Source: Burkholderia pyrrocinia (GTDB lineage: Bacteria; Pseudomonadota; Gammaproteobacteria; Burkholderiales; Burkholderiaceae). From it: a DNA stretch of 64,000 nucleotides. The stretch is from positions 1,054,001 through 1,118,000 of the forward strand of contig NZ_CP024902.1 of the NCBI RefSeq assembly GCF_003330765.1, read 5' to 3'. Every line of letters starts with the position of its first letter. Position 1 is the stretch's first letter. Under the pieces are notes generated by a model. The model ran no database searches and was not told the origin of the DNA. It saw only the letters and a list, made by a program, of their open reading frames with translations. This document shows, in pieces, positions 1-9,396 of the stretch. Both the position numbers and the translations under genes were made by a program.

Positions 1-497
1 TAGCCGAATCCGTGCTCGCCGCGCGGCGTGTCGACGATCTCGCCGGCCCAGCGCCCTTCGGCGAACAGCGGCTCGGGATCGTCCGCATGGCGCACGAGCG
101 CGAGCACGCAGCAATAGTATGCGCGCCGGTCGTCGACGCCGCGCAGTTGCTCGACGAGATACGCATTGTTCGCCGCGTCGCCCTTGTCGCGGCCGGCGCG
201 CTGCGCGTAGCGCGCCGAATAGACGCCGGGCGCGCCGCGCAGCACGCGCACGCACAGGCCCGAATCGTCGGCGATCGCCGGCAGTCCGGTGAGCCGCGAC
301 GCGTGACGCGCCTTCGTCAGCGCGTTCTCGATGAACGTGCCGAACGGCTCTTCCGCCTCGGGCACCGCGAGGTCGCCCTGCGGGACGATCTCGATGCCGA
401 CCGTCGAGAACAGCGCGGTAAATTCGCGCAGCTTGCCGGGGTTGTTCGACGCGAGAACGATGCGCGACAGCGGTGCGATGGTGCGCTCGTCAGGCAT
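1..497 (-). CDS. rdgB: RdgB/HAM1 dITP/XTP pyrophosphatase, 3' part cut by window edge
   Basis: Non-canonical purine NTP pyrophosphatase: hydrolyses dITP and XTP to monophosphates so that deaminated purines are not incorporated into nucleic acid. Translating the minus strand from the ATG at 497-495 gives [20 protein letters not shown] followed by GKLREF, the family's N-terminal nucleotide-binding signature (S/T-x-N-x-x-K). The last visible codons read GEHGFGY, the conserved G-x-G-F-G-Y-D-P segment. About 165 codons are present; the C-terminus lies outside the window. The start codon lies inside the end of rph (8-bp overlap), so the two genes are translationally coupled, a common pairing in beta-proteobacteria. 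Confidence 0.93.
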   Translation of the reverse strand, partial: MPDERTIAPLSRIVLASNNPGKLREFTALFSTVGIEIVPQGDLAVPEAEEPFGTFIENALTKARHASRLTGLPAIADDSGLCVRVLRGAPGVYSARYAQRAGRDKGDAANNAYLVEQLRGVDDRRAYYCCVLALVRHADDPEPLFAEGRWAGEIVDTPRGEHGFG

Positions 498-1230
498 GGC
501 CGGCGCCCAGGACGTCCTTCTGGCGTTGCACGAGCTCGCCGATCCCGCCTTGAGCGAGGTCGAGCAGCGCGTTCATCTCGGCGCGCGAGAACGGCACGCC
601 TTCGGCCGTGCCCTGCACTTCGACGAAGCCGCCGGCGCCCGTCATCACGACGTTCATGTCGGTGTCGCAGCGCGAATCTTCCGCGTAGTCGAGGTCGAGC
701 ACCGGTGCGCCTTCGTACACGCCGACCGAGATCGCCGCCACGTGGTCGGTGATCGGCGAGCGCGTGAGCTTGCCGGCCGCGATCAGCTTCGACACGGCGT
801 CGTGCGCGGCGACGAATGCGCCGGTGATGCTCGCCGTGCGCGTGCCGCCGTCGGCCTGGATCACGTCGCAGTCGATGTGGATCGTGCGCGGGCCGAGCGC
901 CTCGAGATCGAACACCGCGCGCAGCGCGCGGCCGATCAGGCGCTGAATTTCCTGCGTGCGGCCGGTCTGCTTGCCGCGCGCGGCTTCACGGTCGCTGCGC
1001 GTGTGCGTCGCGCGCGGCAGCATCCCGTATTCGGCGGTCAGCCAGCCTTGTCCGCGCTCGCGCAGGAATTCGGGCACGCGTTCGGCGACGCTCGCGGTGC
1101 AGAGCACCTTGGTGTCGCCGAATTCGACCAGCACGGAGCCTTCGGCATGTTTCGTGTAGTGGCGCGTGAGGGCGACCTTGCGCAGTTCGTTGGCGCGGCG
1201 GCCGCTCGGGCGGGAAAGGGAGGACGTCAT
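490..1230 (-). CDS. rph: Ribonuclease PH
   Basis: Phosphorolytic 3'-5' exoribonuclease that trims tRNA precursors downstream of the CCA end, using phosphate and releasing nucleoside diphosphates. The 246-residue product begins [19 protein letters not shown] and carries the RNase PH core: [11 protein letters not shown] near residue 38, then [16 protein letters not shown] and [19 protein letters not shown] in the middle, the last being the active-site/phosphate region. Length matches full-length enzymes (about 240 residues). It runs into rdgB with overlapping stop and start. It is divergent from yicC, and the roughly 170 bp between them must hold both promoters. Confidence 0.96.
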   Translation of the reverse strand: MTSSLSRPSGRRANELRKVALTRHYTKHAEGSVLVEFGDTKVLCTASVAERVPEFLRERGQGWLTAEYGMLPRATHTRSDREAARGKQTGRTQEIQRLIGRALRAVFDLEALGPRTIHIDCDVIQADGGTRTASITGAFVAAHDAVSKLIAAGKLTRSPITDHVAAISVGVYEGAPVLDLDYAEDSRCDTDMNVVMTGAGGFVEVQGTAEGVPFSRAEMNALLDLAQGGIGELVQRQKDVLGAGHA

Positions 1231-1402
1231 GTGGGAATCGCGGAAGGAGAGGAAACCCCGATTTTAGCGCCGAACGGCGGGCTTGCCCGGCGGGGTGGTC
1301 CGCAAAAATGGGATAATGCGCGCTTCCCGCCCCGCGCTTTCCGATGCGCCGGGCGCCTCGACATATCCCTGCCCGCGAGGGCATCCTGACGGCGAGACAA
1401 CC

Positions 1403-3017
<1,615 letters not shown>

Positions 3018-3075
3018 CGCGGGGGCCGAGGGACATAAGGTAGAATAAGGACTATATTCAGAAGGAATTACCAAC

Positions 3076-3279
3076 ATGGCTCGCATTACCGTCGAAGACT
3101 GCCTGAAGCAAATCCCGAACCGCTTCGAACTGGCGCTCGCCGCCACCTATCGCGCGCGGCAGCTCGCGCAAGGCCATACGCCGAAGATCGAAAGCCGCGA
3201 CAAGCCGACCGTCATCGCGCTGCGCGAGATCGCCGCCGGCCAGGTCGGCGTCGAGATGCTGAAGAAGGTGCCGGTGTAA
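3076..3279 (+). CDS. rpoZ: RNA polymerase omega subunit
   Basis: 67-residue omega subunit, which chaperones beta' folding and forms part of the ppGpp site 1 on RNA polymerase. The sequence starts [20 protein letters not shown] and continues with ATYRARQL, the conserved omega core. A good ribosome site AAGGA precedes the ATG. It sits directly upstream of the (p)ppGpp synthetase/hydrolase with a 63-bp gap, the usual rpoZ-spoT linkage. The short A/T-rich stretch 3040-3065 (containing TAGAAT and TATATT) just upstream may hold a promoter internal to the cluster. Confidence 0.96.
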   Translation: MARITVEDCLKQIPNRFELALAATYRARQLAQGHTPKIESRDKPTVIALREIAAGQVGVEMLKKVPV

Positions 3280-3342
3280 CGCGCATCCGGCCCGTTCCAG
3301 CCATGTAATCCACGCGCGCAACGACTCGACCTGGAGGCGAAT

Positions 3343-5709
3343 ATGAGCACCACCCCATCGTCCGCCTCCGCGGATTCGACCACCGAAGCCACGGCCCGGT
3401 CGCCTGCGCGCCAGTACATCGACGCGGTCCTCGAACAGTCCTTCCGGCATCTGTTCGGGCCGACCGCCACTCCGGAGCAGCCGCGCAAGCACGGCGTCGT
3501 TTCGATTGCGAAACTGACAGCCGCGCTTGCCGAGTATCTCGCTCCGGACGAAATCAAAGAGGTCAAGGCGGCGTTCCACTTCGGTGACGAAGCCCACCTC
3601 GGTCAATATCGCCAGAGCGGCGAGCCCTACATCACCCATCCCGTCGCCGTCGCGGAAATCTGCGCCGGCTGGAAGCTCGACGCGCAGGCCGTCATGGCCG
3701 CGCTGCTGCACGACGTGATGGAAGACCAGGGCGTGACCAAGAGCGAGCTTGCCGAGCGGTTCGGCCCGAAGGTCGCCGAACTGGTCGACGGCCTGTCGAA
3801 GCTCGACAAGATGGAGTTCCGCAGCCGCGAGGAAGCGCAGGCGGAAAACTTCCGCAAGATGCTGCTCGCGATGGCACGCGACGTGCGCGTCATTCTCGTC
3901 AAGCTCGCCGACCGCCTGCACAACATGCGCACGCTCGGCGCGGTGCCGATGGAAAAGCGCCGCCGCGTCGCACGGGAAACGCTCGACATCTACGCGCCGA
4001 TCGCGCACCGGCTCGGGTTGAACAACACGTATCGCGAGCTGCAGGACATGAGCTTCGCGAACTTCAACCCGCATCGCTACGCGACGCTCGAGAAGGCCGT
4101 GAAGGCCGCGCGCGGCAATCGCCGCGAAGTGATCAGCAAGATCCTCGAAGCCGCGCAGCGCGCGATGGCCGACGCGAAGATCGACGCCGAGATCACCGGC
4201 CGCGAAAAGACCATCTACAGCGTCTACCGCAAGATGCGCGACAAGCAGCTGTCGTTCTCGCAGGTGCTCGACGTGTACGGCTTTCGCGTCGTCGTCGAGA
4301 GCGCGCTCGACTGCTACACGTGCATCGGCGCACTGCACGCGCTGTACAAGCCCGTGCCCGGCAAGTTCAAGGACTACATCGCGATCCCGAAGATCAACGG
4401 CTATCAGTCGCTGCACACGACGCTCGTCGGCCCGTTCGGCGCGCCGATCGAGTTCCAGGTGCGCACGCGCAAGATGCACGAGATTGCCGAGGCGGGGGTC
4501 GCTGCGCACTGGCTGTACAAGAACGGCAGTGCGGATCTCAGCGACGTGCAGAAGCGCGCGCATCAGTGGCTGAAATCGTTGCTCGACATCCAGAGCGAAG
4601 CCGGCGATTCGAGCGAATTCCTCGAGCACGTGAAGATCGACCTGTTCCCCGACGCGGTCTACGTGTTCACGCCGAAGTCGAAGATCATGGCGCTGCCGCG
4701 CGGCGCGACGGCGCTCGATTTCGCGTATTCGATCCACAGCGATCTCGGCAACCAGTGCGTGGCCGTGAAGATCAACAACGAGCTGCTGCCGCTGCGCACC
4801 GAACTGAAGAGCGGCGATATCGTCGAGGTGATCACCGCGCCGTATTCGAAGCCGAACCCGGCATGGCTCGGCTTCGTGCGCACCGGCAAGGCACGCTCGG
4901 CGATTCGTCACTACCTGAAGACGATGCGCCTGAACGAGTCCGTGCAGCTTGGCGAGCGGCTGGTCGACCAGAGCCTGAAGGGCTATGGCCTTGCGCTGGC
5001 CGATGTCGAGCCGGAAGTGTGGGAGAAGCTCGTGCAGTGGACGGGCAACAAGAGTCGTCAGGAAATCTTCGCGGACATCGGTCTCGGCCGCCGCGTCGCC
5101 GCCGTGATGGCCAAGCGCATCGAGGTGCTGATGAGCGGTCGCGACGCGGACGATGATCTGCCGAAGTCCGAGCGGCATCCGGCGCATCATGCGCCGCCGG
5201 TGGTGATTACCGGCACCGAAGGGATGTCCGTGCAGTTGTCGGCATGCTGCCGGCCGATTCCGGGCGACGCGATCATGGGTTACATCGGCATCGGCCTGGG
5301 GATGGCGATTCATACGACCGATTGCCGCGTGGCGCAACGCATTCATCGCCGCGATCCGGGCCGCTGGATCGACGTCGAATGGGCGCCGCAGCCGGGCCGC
5401 CTGTTCGATGTCGCGGTGAAGGCGCTCGTGAAGAACACGAAGGGCATTTTTGCGCGCGTCGCAGCGGACATCACGTCGGCCGACGCGAACATCGTTCATA
5501 TCGCGATGGACGAGGATCTGACGCACGAATCGACGGTGCTGCGCTTCGTGATCCAGGTCAGCGACCGTGTGCATCTCGCCAACGTGATGCGGCGCGTGCG
5601 AACCAATCCGGACGTGATGCGGATCATGCGAGAGCGGTCGACCGACGACGGCGCGCATGCACGGCACGACGGCGGCATGCGCATCGAGCGCGAGCGACAG
5701 GATTATTGA
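3343..5709 (+). CDS. spoT: Bifunctional (p)ppGpp synthetase/hydrolase (Rel/SpoT)
   Basis: 788-residue long RSH protein controlling the stringent response. Domains in order: HD hydrolase with an intact HDVMED motif (about residues 123-128); synthetase domain with REKTIYSVYRKM, YGFRVVVES and GYQSLHTT; TGS domain starting around DLFPDAVYVFTPKS; a helical/zinc-finger-like region with CCRPIPGD; and a C-terminal ACT domain (VAADITSADANIVHIAM). The intact HD motif argues for hydrolase activity, unlike hydrolase-dead RelA. Start ATG at 3343 is preceded by GGAGG. Downstream is a clear intrinsic terminator. Upstream in-frame alternatives are absent. Confidence 0.95.
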   Translation: MSTTPSSASADSTTEATARSPARQYIDAVLEQSFRHLFGPTATPEQPRKHGVVSIAKLTAALAEYLAPDEIKEVKAAFHFGDEAHLGQYRQSGEPYITHPVAVAEICAGWKLDAQAVMAALLHDVMEDQGVTKSELAERFGPKVAELVDGLSKLDKMEFRSREEAQAENFRKMLLAMARDVRVILVKLADRLHNMRTLGAVPMEKRRRVARETLDIYAPIAHRLGLNNTYRELQDMSFANFNPHRYATLEKAVKAARGNRREVISKILEAAQRAMADAKIDAEITGREKTIYSVYRKMRDKQLSFSQVLDVYGFRVVVESALDCYTCIGALHALYKPVPGKFKDYIAIPKINGYQSLHTTLVGPFGAPIEFQVRTRKMHEIAEAGVAAHWLYKNGSADLSDVQKRAHQWLKSLLDIQSEAGDSSEFLEHVKIDLFPDAVYVFTPKSKIMALPRGATALDFAYSIHSDLGNQCVAVKINNELLPLRTELKSGDIVEVITAPYSKPNPAWLGFVRTGKARSAIRHYLKTMRLNESVQLGERLVDQSLKGYGLALADVEPEVWEKLVQWTGNKSRQEIFADIGLGRRVAAVMAKRIEVLMSGRDADDDLPKSERHPAHHAPPVVITGTEGMSVQLSACCRPIPGDAIMGYIGIGLGMAIHTTDCRVAQRIHRRDPGRWIDVEWAPQPGRLFDVAVKALVKNTKGIFARVAADITSADANIVHIAMDEDLTHESTVLRFVIQVSDRVHLANVMRRVRTNPDVMRIMRERSTDDGAHARHDGGMRIERERQDY

Positions 5710-5734
5710 CGCGTGCCCCTTGGGCGATCGTTCT

Positions 5735-5764
5735 ACGGCGGCCAACGGCCGCCGTTTTCGTTTG
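5735..5764 (+). terminator. Intrinsic terminator after spoT
   Basis: A perfect GC-rich stem CGGCGGCC/GGCCGCCG with loop AAC, followed by TTTTCGTTT. It lies 25 bp after the spoT stop codon and ends the yicC-gmk-rpoZ-spoT run. Confidence 0.85.
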
Positions 5765-5854
5765 TGCTGCGGAGCGAAAGTGGGGCTTGTCTTGCGTCCT
5801 TCCGAAGTCGGTCGGGCGCAAGATGTCTTGATGCGAGTGACGGAAGAGGGAAAA

Positions 5855-5893
5855 CAGAAAAGAAAAAGGGCTTTCCCGGAGGAAAGCCCTTTT
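5855..5893 (-). terminator. Intrinsic terminator of the tRNA-Arg transcript
   Basis: On the minus strand AAAGGGCTTTCC pairs with GGAAAGCCCTTT around a 4-nt loop (TCCG) and is followed by TTCTTTTCTG. It lies immediately 3' of the last tRNA-Arg in the direction of transcription. Confidence 0.85.
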
Positions 5894-5897
5894 AAGG

Positions 5898-5974
5898 TGG
5901 CGCGGCTGGCAGGATTCGAACCCACGACCCCTTGGTTCGTAGCCAAGTACTCTATCCAACTGAGCTACAGCCGC
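5898..5974 (-). tRNA. tRNA-Arg(ACG), copy 1 (most distal)
   Basis: 77 nt on the minus strand, starting GCGGCTG and ending CAGCCGC-G-CCA, so CCA is encoded. The anticodon loop CT-ACG-AA closes on CTTGG/CCAAG, giving anticodon ACG (read as ICG), arginine. The T-arm has the usual GGTTCGAATCC. It is the last of three identical copies in one direction, opposite to the flanking spoT and greB genes. Confidence 0.98.
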
Positions 5975-6035
5975 ACGCAAAGCGGTACTGCTTAACTGTC
6001 GGAACCTTCTGCGATGGGAAGGCCCCCAAAAAAAG

Positions 6036-6112
6036 TGGCGCGGCTGGCAGGATTCGAACCCACGACCCCTTGGTTCGTAGCCAAGTACTCTATCCAACTG
6101 AGCTACAGCCGC
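6036..6112 (-). tRNA. tRNA-Arg(ACG), copy 2
   Basis: Identical over all 77 positions to copies 1 and 3, with encoded CCA. The 61-nt spacer to copy 1 contains a short CCTTC/GAAGG hairpin and a run of seven A on the plus strand. The three copies probably form one precursor transcribed from the greB side towards spoT. Confidence 0.98.
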
Positions 6113-6178
6113 ACGCAAAACAAAAAAGCTACTACTTCGAACTGAAAGGGCCTTCGGTTTGGAAGGCCCTTGAAAAGG

Positions 6179-6255
6179 TGGCGCGGCTGGCAGGATTCGA
6201 ACCCACGACCCCTTGGTTCGTAGCCAAGTACTCTATCCAACTGAGCTACAGCCGC
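6179..6255 (-). tRNA. tRNA-Arg(ACG), copy 3 (promoter proximal)
   Basis: Identical to the other two copies. Upstream on the minus strand (6256-6290) is an A/T-rich stretch reading CCTTTTTATACAACCCTGCTATAATTTCGC. It contains TATAAT (plus 6269-6274) with TTTATA/TTGTAT-like elements before it, a good promoter candidate for the tRNA cluster. The 66-nt spacer to copy 2 contains a GGGCCTTC/GAAGGCCC hairpin with little T-tail, perhaps an RNA-processing signal. Confidence 0.98.
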
Positions 6256-6386
6256 ACGCAGAAGCGAAATTATAGCAGGGTTGTATAAAAAGGGAAGCCT
6301 TATTCGCGAATTGCGCTGCACGGCCTTGCCGGGGCGCCCTTCGTGTACCCTTGGAGCATCAGTCATCCACGTGTTGAATCTGCATC

Positions 6387-6950
6387 ATGAACAAGGCGTT
6401 TGTCAAAGAGTCGGACGGTGACGACGACGATCTCGACCAGGCTCAACCCGCGATTCCGGCGGGCGCGAAGAACTACATCACACCGGCCGGCCACAAGCGG
6501 CTGAGGGACGAGTTGCTGAGCCTGATCGACGTCGAGCGTCCCGAGGTCGTGCGGCTCGTGTCGTGGGCCGCGTCGAATGGGGACCGGTCCGAGAACGGCG
6601 ACTACATCTACGGCAAGCGGCGGCTTCGCGAGATCGATCGCCGCATCCGCTTCCTGACGAAGCGGCTCGATCTTGCCGAAGTCGTCGACGCGAGCCGGCA
6701 GGAGAATGTCGACCAGGTGTTTTTCGGCGCAACGGTCGATTACGAGACGCCGGACGGCGAGGATCACACGATCACGATCGTCGGGATCGACGAGGTCGAT
6801 CTCGACCACGGCTGCGTCAGCTGGATTTCACCGGTCGCGCGTGCGCTGATCAAGTCGAAGATCGGCGATACCGTCACACTGATGACGCCGGCCGGCCCGC
6901 AGCCGATCGACGTGCTCGACGTCCGTTATCCGGTACCGGGCAAGGCCTGA
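6387..6950 (+). CDS. greB: Transcription elongation factor GreB
   Basis: 187-residue Gre factor that stimulates the intrinsic RNA cleavage activity of backtracked RNA polymerase. An acidic N-terminal extension (SDGDDDDLDQ) precedes the coiled-coil domain starting NYITPAGHKRLRDELLSL. Acidic residues at the coiled-coil tip lie in the segment NGDRSENGDYIYGKRRLREID. The C-terminal FKBP-like domain includes FFGATVDYETPDGEDHTITIVG and ends GPQPIDVLDVRYP. GreB rather than GreA is favoured by the YIYGKRRLREID segment and the length. It is convergent with the porin gene. Confidence 0.93.
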   Translation: MNKAFVKESDGDDDDLDQAQPAIPAGAKNYITPAGHKRLRDELLSLIDVERPEVVRLVSWAASNGDRSENGDYIYGKRRLREIDRRIRFLTKRLDLAEVVDASRQENVDQVFFGATVDYETPDGEDHTITIVGIDEVDLDHGCVSWISPVARALIKSKIGDTVTLMTPAGPQPIDVLDVRYPVPGKA

Positions 6951-6982
6951 GCGGCGGCCGGCGCAGTCCGGCAAAGAAAAAG

Positions 6983-7060
6983 AACAATCCCCACTCAGCG
7001 TAGTCCGCTGAGTAGGGATCGGGCTGACCATCTCATTAGCGCCCCGATGGGGCGCTTCGT
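6983..7060. terminator. Two hairpins between convergent greB and porin genes
   Basis: Hairpin 1 (6987-7017) pairs ACTCAGCG with CGCTGAGT around loop TAGTC, with flanking TCCC/GGGA. Hairpin 2 (about 7036-7055) pairs AGCGCCCC with GGGGCGCT around GAT, followed by TCGTCATCC. Neither has a classical T-run. The segment ATCGGG after hairpin 1 could alternatively pair with CCCGAT inside hairpin 2. They probably terminate greB. Confidence 0.5.
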
Positions 7061-7090
7061 CATCCGGCGTGCGGCGGATGCGCCGGTCGT

Positions 7091-8236
7091 TCAGAAGCGA
7101 TGACGCAGGCCGGCCGTGACCGCGATCTGCTTGTTGGTCGACGACGCGGCGCCCAGCCCGTTGATGTTGGCGCCGAGGTCGAGACCGTCGTTGTTGACCT
7201 TCTGGAATTCGCCCTGCAGGTAGACGTCGGTGCGCTTCGACAACGCATAGTCGGCTTGCAGGTTGAACTGGTGCCAGGTCGGCTTGTCGCCGGCCAGACG
7301 CCCCTGCGTGTACGTATAGGAGCCGGCAAGCGACAATGCCGGCGTCAGCGCGTAGCGGCCGTTGACTTCATAGTTGCTGAAGCGCGCGGTTCCACCGAGG
7401 CCCGTGATGCCGCCGGACACGCCGGACTGGCCCGCGCTGATCGCGCGGATGCCGGTCAGGCGCGTTTGCGTAAACACGAAACCGACCGTAGCGGGGCCGA
7501 ACCCGTAATTCAGGCCTGCGCCCCAGGTGCGCTGCACGCGTGACGCGAAGGTCCAGTCGCCGGTCACCGCGCCCGGATCGGTCGCTGCCTGCGCGAGCGC
7601 GTTCACGTCGCTGTTCAACTGCAAGTAGGCTGCGGCGAAGTTGAAGCCCAGGTAGCTGTACGACACACCGCCGCTATATGCGCGGTTGTTCGCGAAAGCC
7701 GACGAGTTCGAGAACCCGTACAACGCACCGAACTTGAGGCCGCCGTAGTTCGCGCTCTGGTACTTGACCGAGTTGTTGATCCGGAACGAGTTGTTCAGGT
7801 TGTCGTTGTCGAACGGGTGGGCGAACTGGGTGCCGCCGTATTGCGTACCGGTCAGCGACAGCGGCCCGAGATAGTCGACGACGCTGTCGTACTGCCGGCC
7901 CAGCGTCAGCGAACCGTAGCTGTCGTGCGCGAGGCCGACAAACGCTTGCCGGCCGAATTCGCGGCCGTTCTGTTTCAGCGCGCCGTTATTGATGCCGAAA
8001 CCATTTTCCAGCGTGAAGATCGCTTTCAGGCCGCCGCCGAGGTCTTCGGTGCCGCGCAAGCCCCAACGGCTGCCGTTGACCGAACCGCTCGTTTCCTGCC
8101 AGGCGCTGTGACCGCCCTGATTGTTCGTGTAGGTGATGCCTGCGTCGATCAGGCCGTATAGCGTAACGCTGCTTTGTGCATGGGCTGCCGTAACGAATAC
8201 ACCCGACAACGCGGTGACGATCAAGATTTTTTTCAT
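7091..8236 (-). CDS. Outer-membrane porin (OmpC/Porin_4 family)
   Basis: 381-residue general porin of the Burkholderia OmpC/OpcP type, forming trimeric 16-strand beta-barrels for passive uptake of small solutes. It has a signal peptide MKKILIVTALSGVFVTAAHA and a mature start QSSVTLYGLIDAGITY. Conserved segments are WGLRGTEDLGGGLKAIFTLE, FGRQAFVGL and LGRQYDSV, and the C-terminal strand is GLRHRF ending in Phe as needed for BAM recognition. The ATG is preceded by GGAGA seven bases away. A/T-rich sequence 8395-8406 offers a -10 (TATATT) with a weak TTAGAT 17 bp upstream, implying a leader of about 150 nt. The leader contains the sequence targeted by the sRNA candidate at 8636-8719. Confidence 0.93.
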   Translation of the reverse strand: MKKILIVTALSGVFVTAAHAQSSVTLYGLIDAGITYTNNQGGHSAWQETSGSVNGSRWGLRGTEDLGGGLKAIFTLENGFGINNGALKQNGREFGRQAFVGLAHDSYGSLTLGRQYDSVVDYLGPLSLTGTQYGGTQFAHPFDNDNLNNSFRINNSVKYQSANYGGLKFGALYGFSNSSAFANNRAYSGGVSYSYLGFNFAAAYLQLNSDVNALAQAATDPGAVTGDWTFASRVQRTWGAGLNYGFGPATVGFVFTQTRLTGIRAISAGQSGVSGGITGLGGTARFSNYEVNGRYALTPALSLAGSYTYTQGRLAGDKPTWHQFNLQADYALSKRTDVYLQGEFQKVNNDGLDLGANINGLGAASSTNKQIAVTAGLRHRF

Positions 8237-8635
8237 GGATCTGTCTCCAAACAGGATGATGTCGATCGAACCTGCTGCCGGACGGGCATGTTTTGCTTGA
8301 CGCTGTGGCCGGCCCGGCAGAGCGGCGGTGCGCTTATCAGAAAGCCATCTGCAGTGTACGGAGTGCGCGAAGCGGAGGAAGGTTGCGCGTTAAGCAATAA
8401 TATATTTTGGAATCGGCAAAAATCTAAGAGTCCGCGCAAACGATTGCCCATCAAGGGTTTGCGGCGGTGCAACGAAAGAAATTGGTGGTCAGGGCGACGT
8501 AACGGGCGTTGCGTGATCGCGACAGGCAATCAGCAGCAGGCGGGGGTGGCCGAAGCGCGATTATTGACGCTTCGGCAATAGAGGTTTGTGTGGAGCATGG
8601 ATAATGAAAGGTTGTTCTCTCGCTATACTGCGATC
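8237..8635. promoter_or_regulatory. Porin upstream region with divergent promoters
   Basis: No protein gene is convincing here. It holds the porin Shine-Dalgarno (GGAGA, plus 8244-8248) and a minus-strand -10 candidate TATATT near 8400. On the plus strand, a -10 candidate TATACT at 8624-8629 is placed to start the candidate sRNA about 7 bp downstream. Open frames in this stretch lack typical Burkholderia codon bias. Confidence 0.5.
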
Positions 8636-8719
8636 TCTGCTTTCCGAAGCAGACTTTTTCGTTGACGGAAAAGATCTCCAAACCTTTGTCGGCGCGACTT
8701 CCCAGTCGCGCTTTTTTTT
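8636..8719 (+). ncRNA. Candidate trans/cis-adjacent sRNA with three hairpins
   Basis: About 84 nt. Hairpin 1 (8636-8653) is a perfect 7-bp stem TCTGCTT/AAGCAGA with a TCCG tetraloop. Hairpin 2 (8654-8673) is an 8-bp stem CTTTTTCG/CGGAAAAG with one wobble and loop TTGA. Then comes an unpaired linker 8674-8691. Hairpin 3 (8692-8711) is a perfect 8-bp stem GCGCGACT/AGTCGCGC with loop TCCC, followed by eight T: a textbook intrinsic terminator. No plus-strand protein gene precedes it, and on the minus strand the hairpin has no T-tail, so it does not serve the neighbouring minus gene. A -10 TATACT lies at 8624-8629. The linker contains TCTCCAAAC (8675-8683), complementary to the porin Shine-Dalgarno region. 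Confidence 0.72.
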
Positions 8720-8736
8720 GCCCGCTTTTCCGTGCG

Positions 8737-9003
8737 CTATTGCGCGTGCGAGCGCCGCTTGCGCTTGGCCGCAGGCGCGGCTTCCTTGGCTTCGGTCGGC
8801 GGCGGCGTGTAGGTCCAGTCTTCCATCACGTAGTGACGGGCATCCAGTGGCGATGCGAGCAGGTTCTGCCAGTGATCGCCGTGCCAGGTCGTATCGAACT
8901 CAGTGTCGCAAGGCGCTTCGCGAGCGGACTCGGCCAGCGCGCGGGACTTGCGACGTACGCGTCCGAGCCGGCTCGCGAAGCGCTTGATTGCGTCCAGCCA
9001 CAT
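8737..9003 (-). CDS. Small basic hypothetical protein
   Basis: 88-residue protein beginning MWLDAIKRFASRLGRVRRKS. It has no signal peptide or membrane segment. It is very basic at both ends (RRKSR; KRKRRSHAQ) with an aromatic middle (TTWHGDHWQNLL and VMEDWTYTPPP). I do not recognise a family. The gene is supported by an AAGGAGAAGG ribosome site before the ATG, coherent GC3 and its own divergent spacing from cspA. The basic, Lys/Arg-rich tail suggests nucleic-acid or membrane-surface contact, but this is only inference. Confidence 0.7.
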   Translation of the reverse strand: MWLDAIKRFASRLGRVRRKSRALAESAREAPCDTEFDTTWHGDHWQNLLASPLDARHYVMEDWTYTPPPTEAKEAAPAAKRKRRSHAQ

Positions 9004-9250
9004 GACCTTCTCCTTCCTTTCTGCGTTAAGTCAGCATCGCAATGTCCCCGGATTTCCGCAACCCGGAAAAAACCCGAGGATTTTACCGAGTCGATTTGTC
9101 CCCGGTAGGAATTTCGTGGTCGGAATTATTGATGATTCGATCCCGGTAACATTGACAGGTTTTTGATGCGAATCAATTAATAAAAGGCGATGGTGTACCG
9201 ATTCCAGTGGTATTAGCGCTTTTTCGATAAAACGGTCGCTAAAAATTTTC

Positions 9251-9280
9251 TTGACGCACCCGGATTGTCCAATTTATAAA
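9251..9280 (+). promoter_or_regulatory. Sigma-70 type promoter of the cold-shock gene
   Basis: TTGACG (9251-9256) and TATAAA (9275-9280) are separated by 18 bp in an A/T-rich block unusual for this genome. The predicted start near 9287 gives a leader of about 110 nt before the cold-shock ATG. Confidence 0.65.
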
Positions 9281-9350
9281 GTCAGCACTCCGTCCTCGGG
9301 CGGCGTGCTGGTGCGGGTGCTGGCGCAATGTTTCGGGATTTCGGGAAACG

Positions 9351-9370
9351 GCTATAAAAATAGCTTTTTT
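9351..9370 (+). promoter_or_regulatory. Terminator-like hairpin inside the cold-shock leader
   Basis: GCTAT (9351-9355) pairs with ATAGC (9360-9364) around AAAA and is followed directly by six T. It lies 26 nt before the ATG, so it cannot be an end-of-gene terminator. It could be a weak attenuator or an RNA thermosensing element melted or bypassed under cold shock. Confidence 0.45.
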
Positions 9371-9396
9371 GATCTAATCGAGTGGGGAACGAAGAC

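Noticed and set aside
12..1389. Long plus-strand frames opposite rdgB and rph
   Set aside because: They are antisense shadows of rdgB/rph; translations are Arg/Ala/His-rich without family signals.
8174..8581. 135-codon plus frame in the porin upstream region
   Set aside because: Starts inside the porin signal-peptide region in antisense and lacks codon bias; the region is better explained by promoters and the sRNA candidate.
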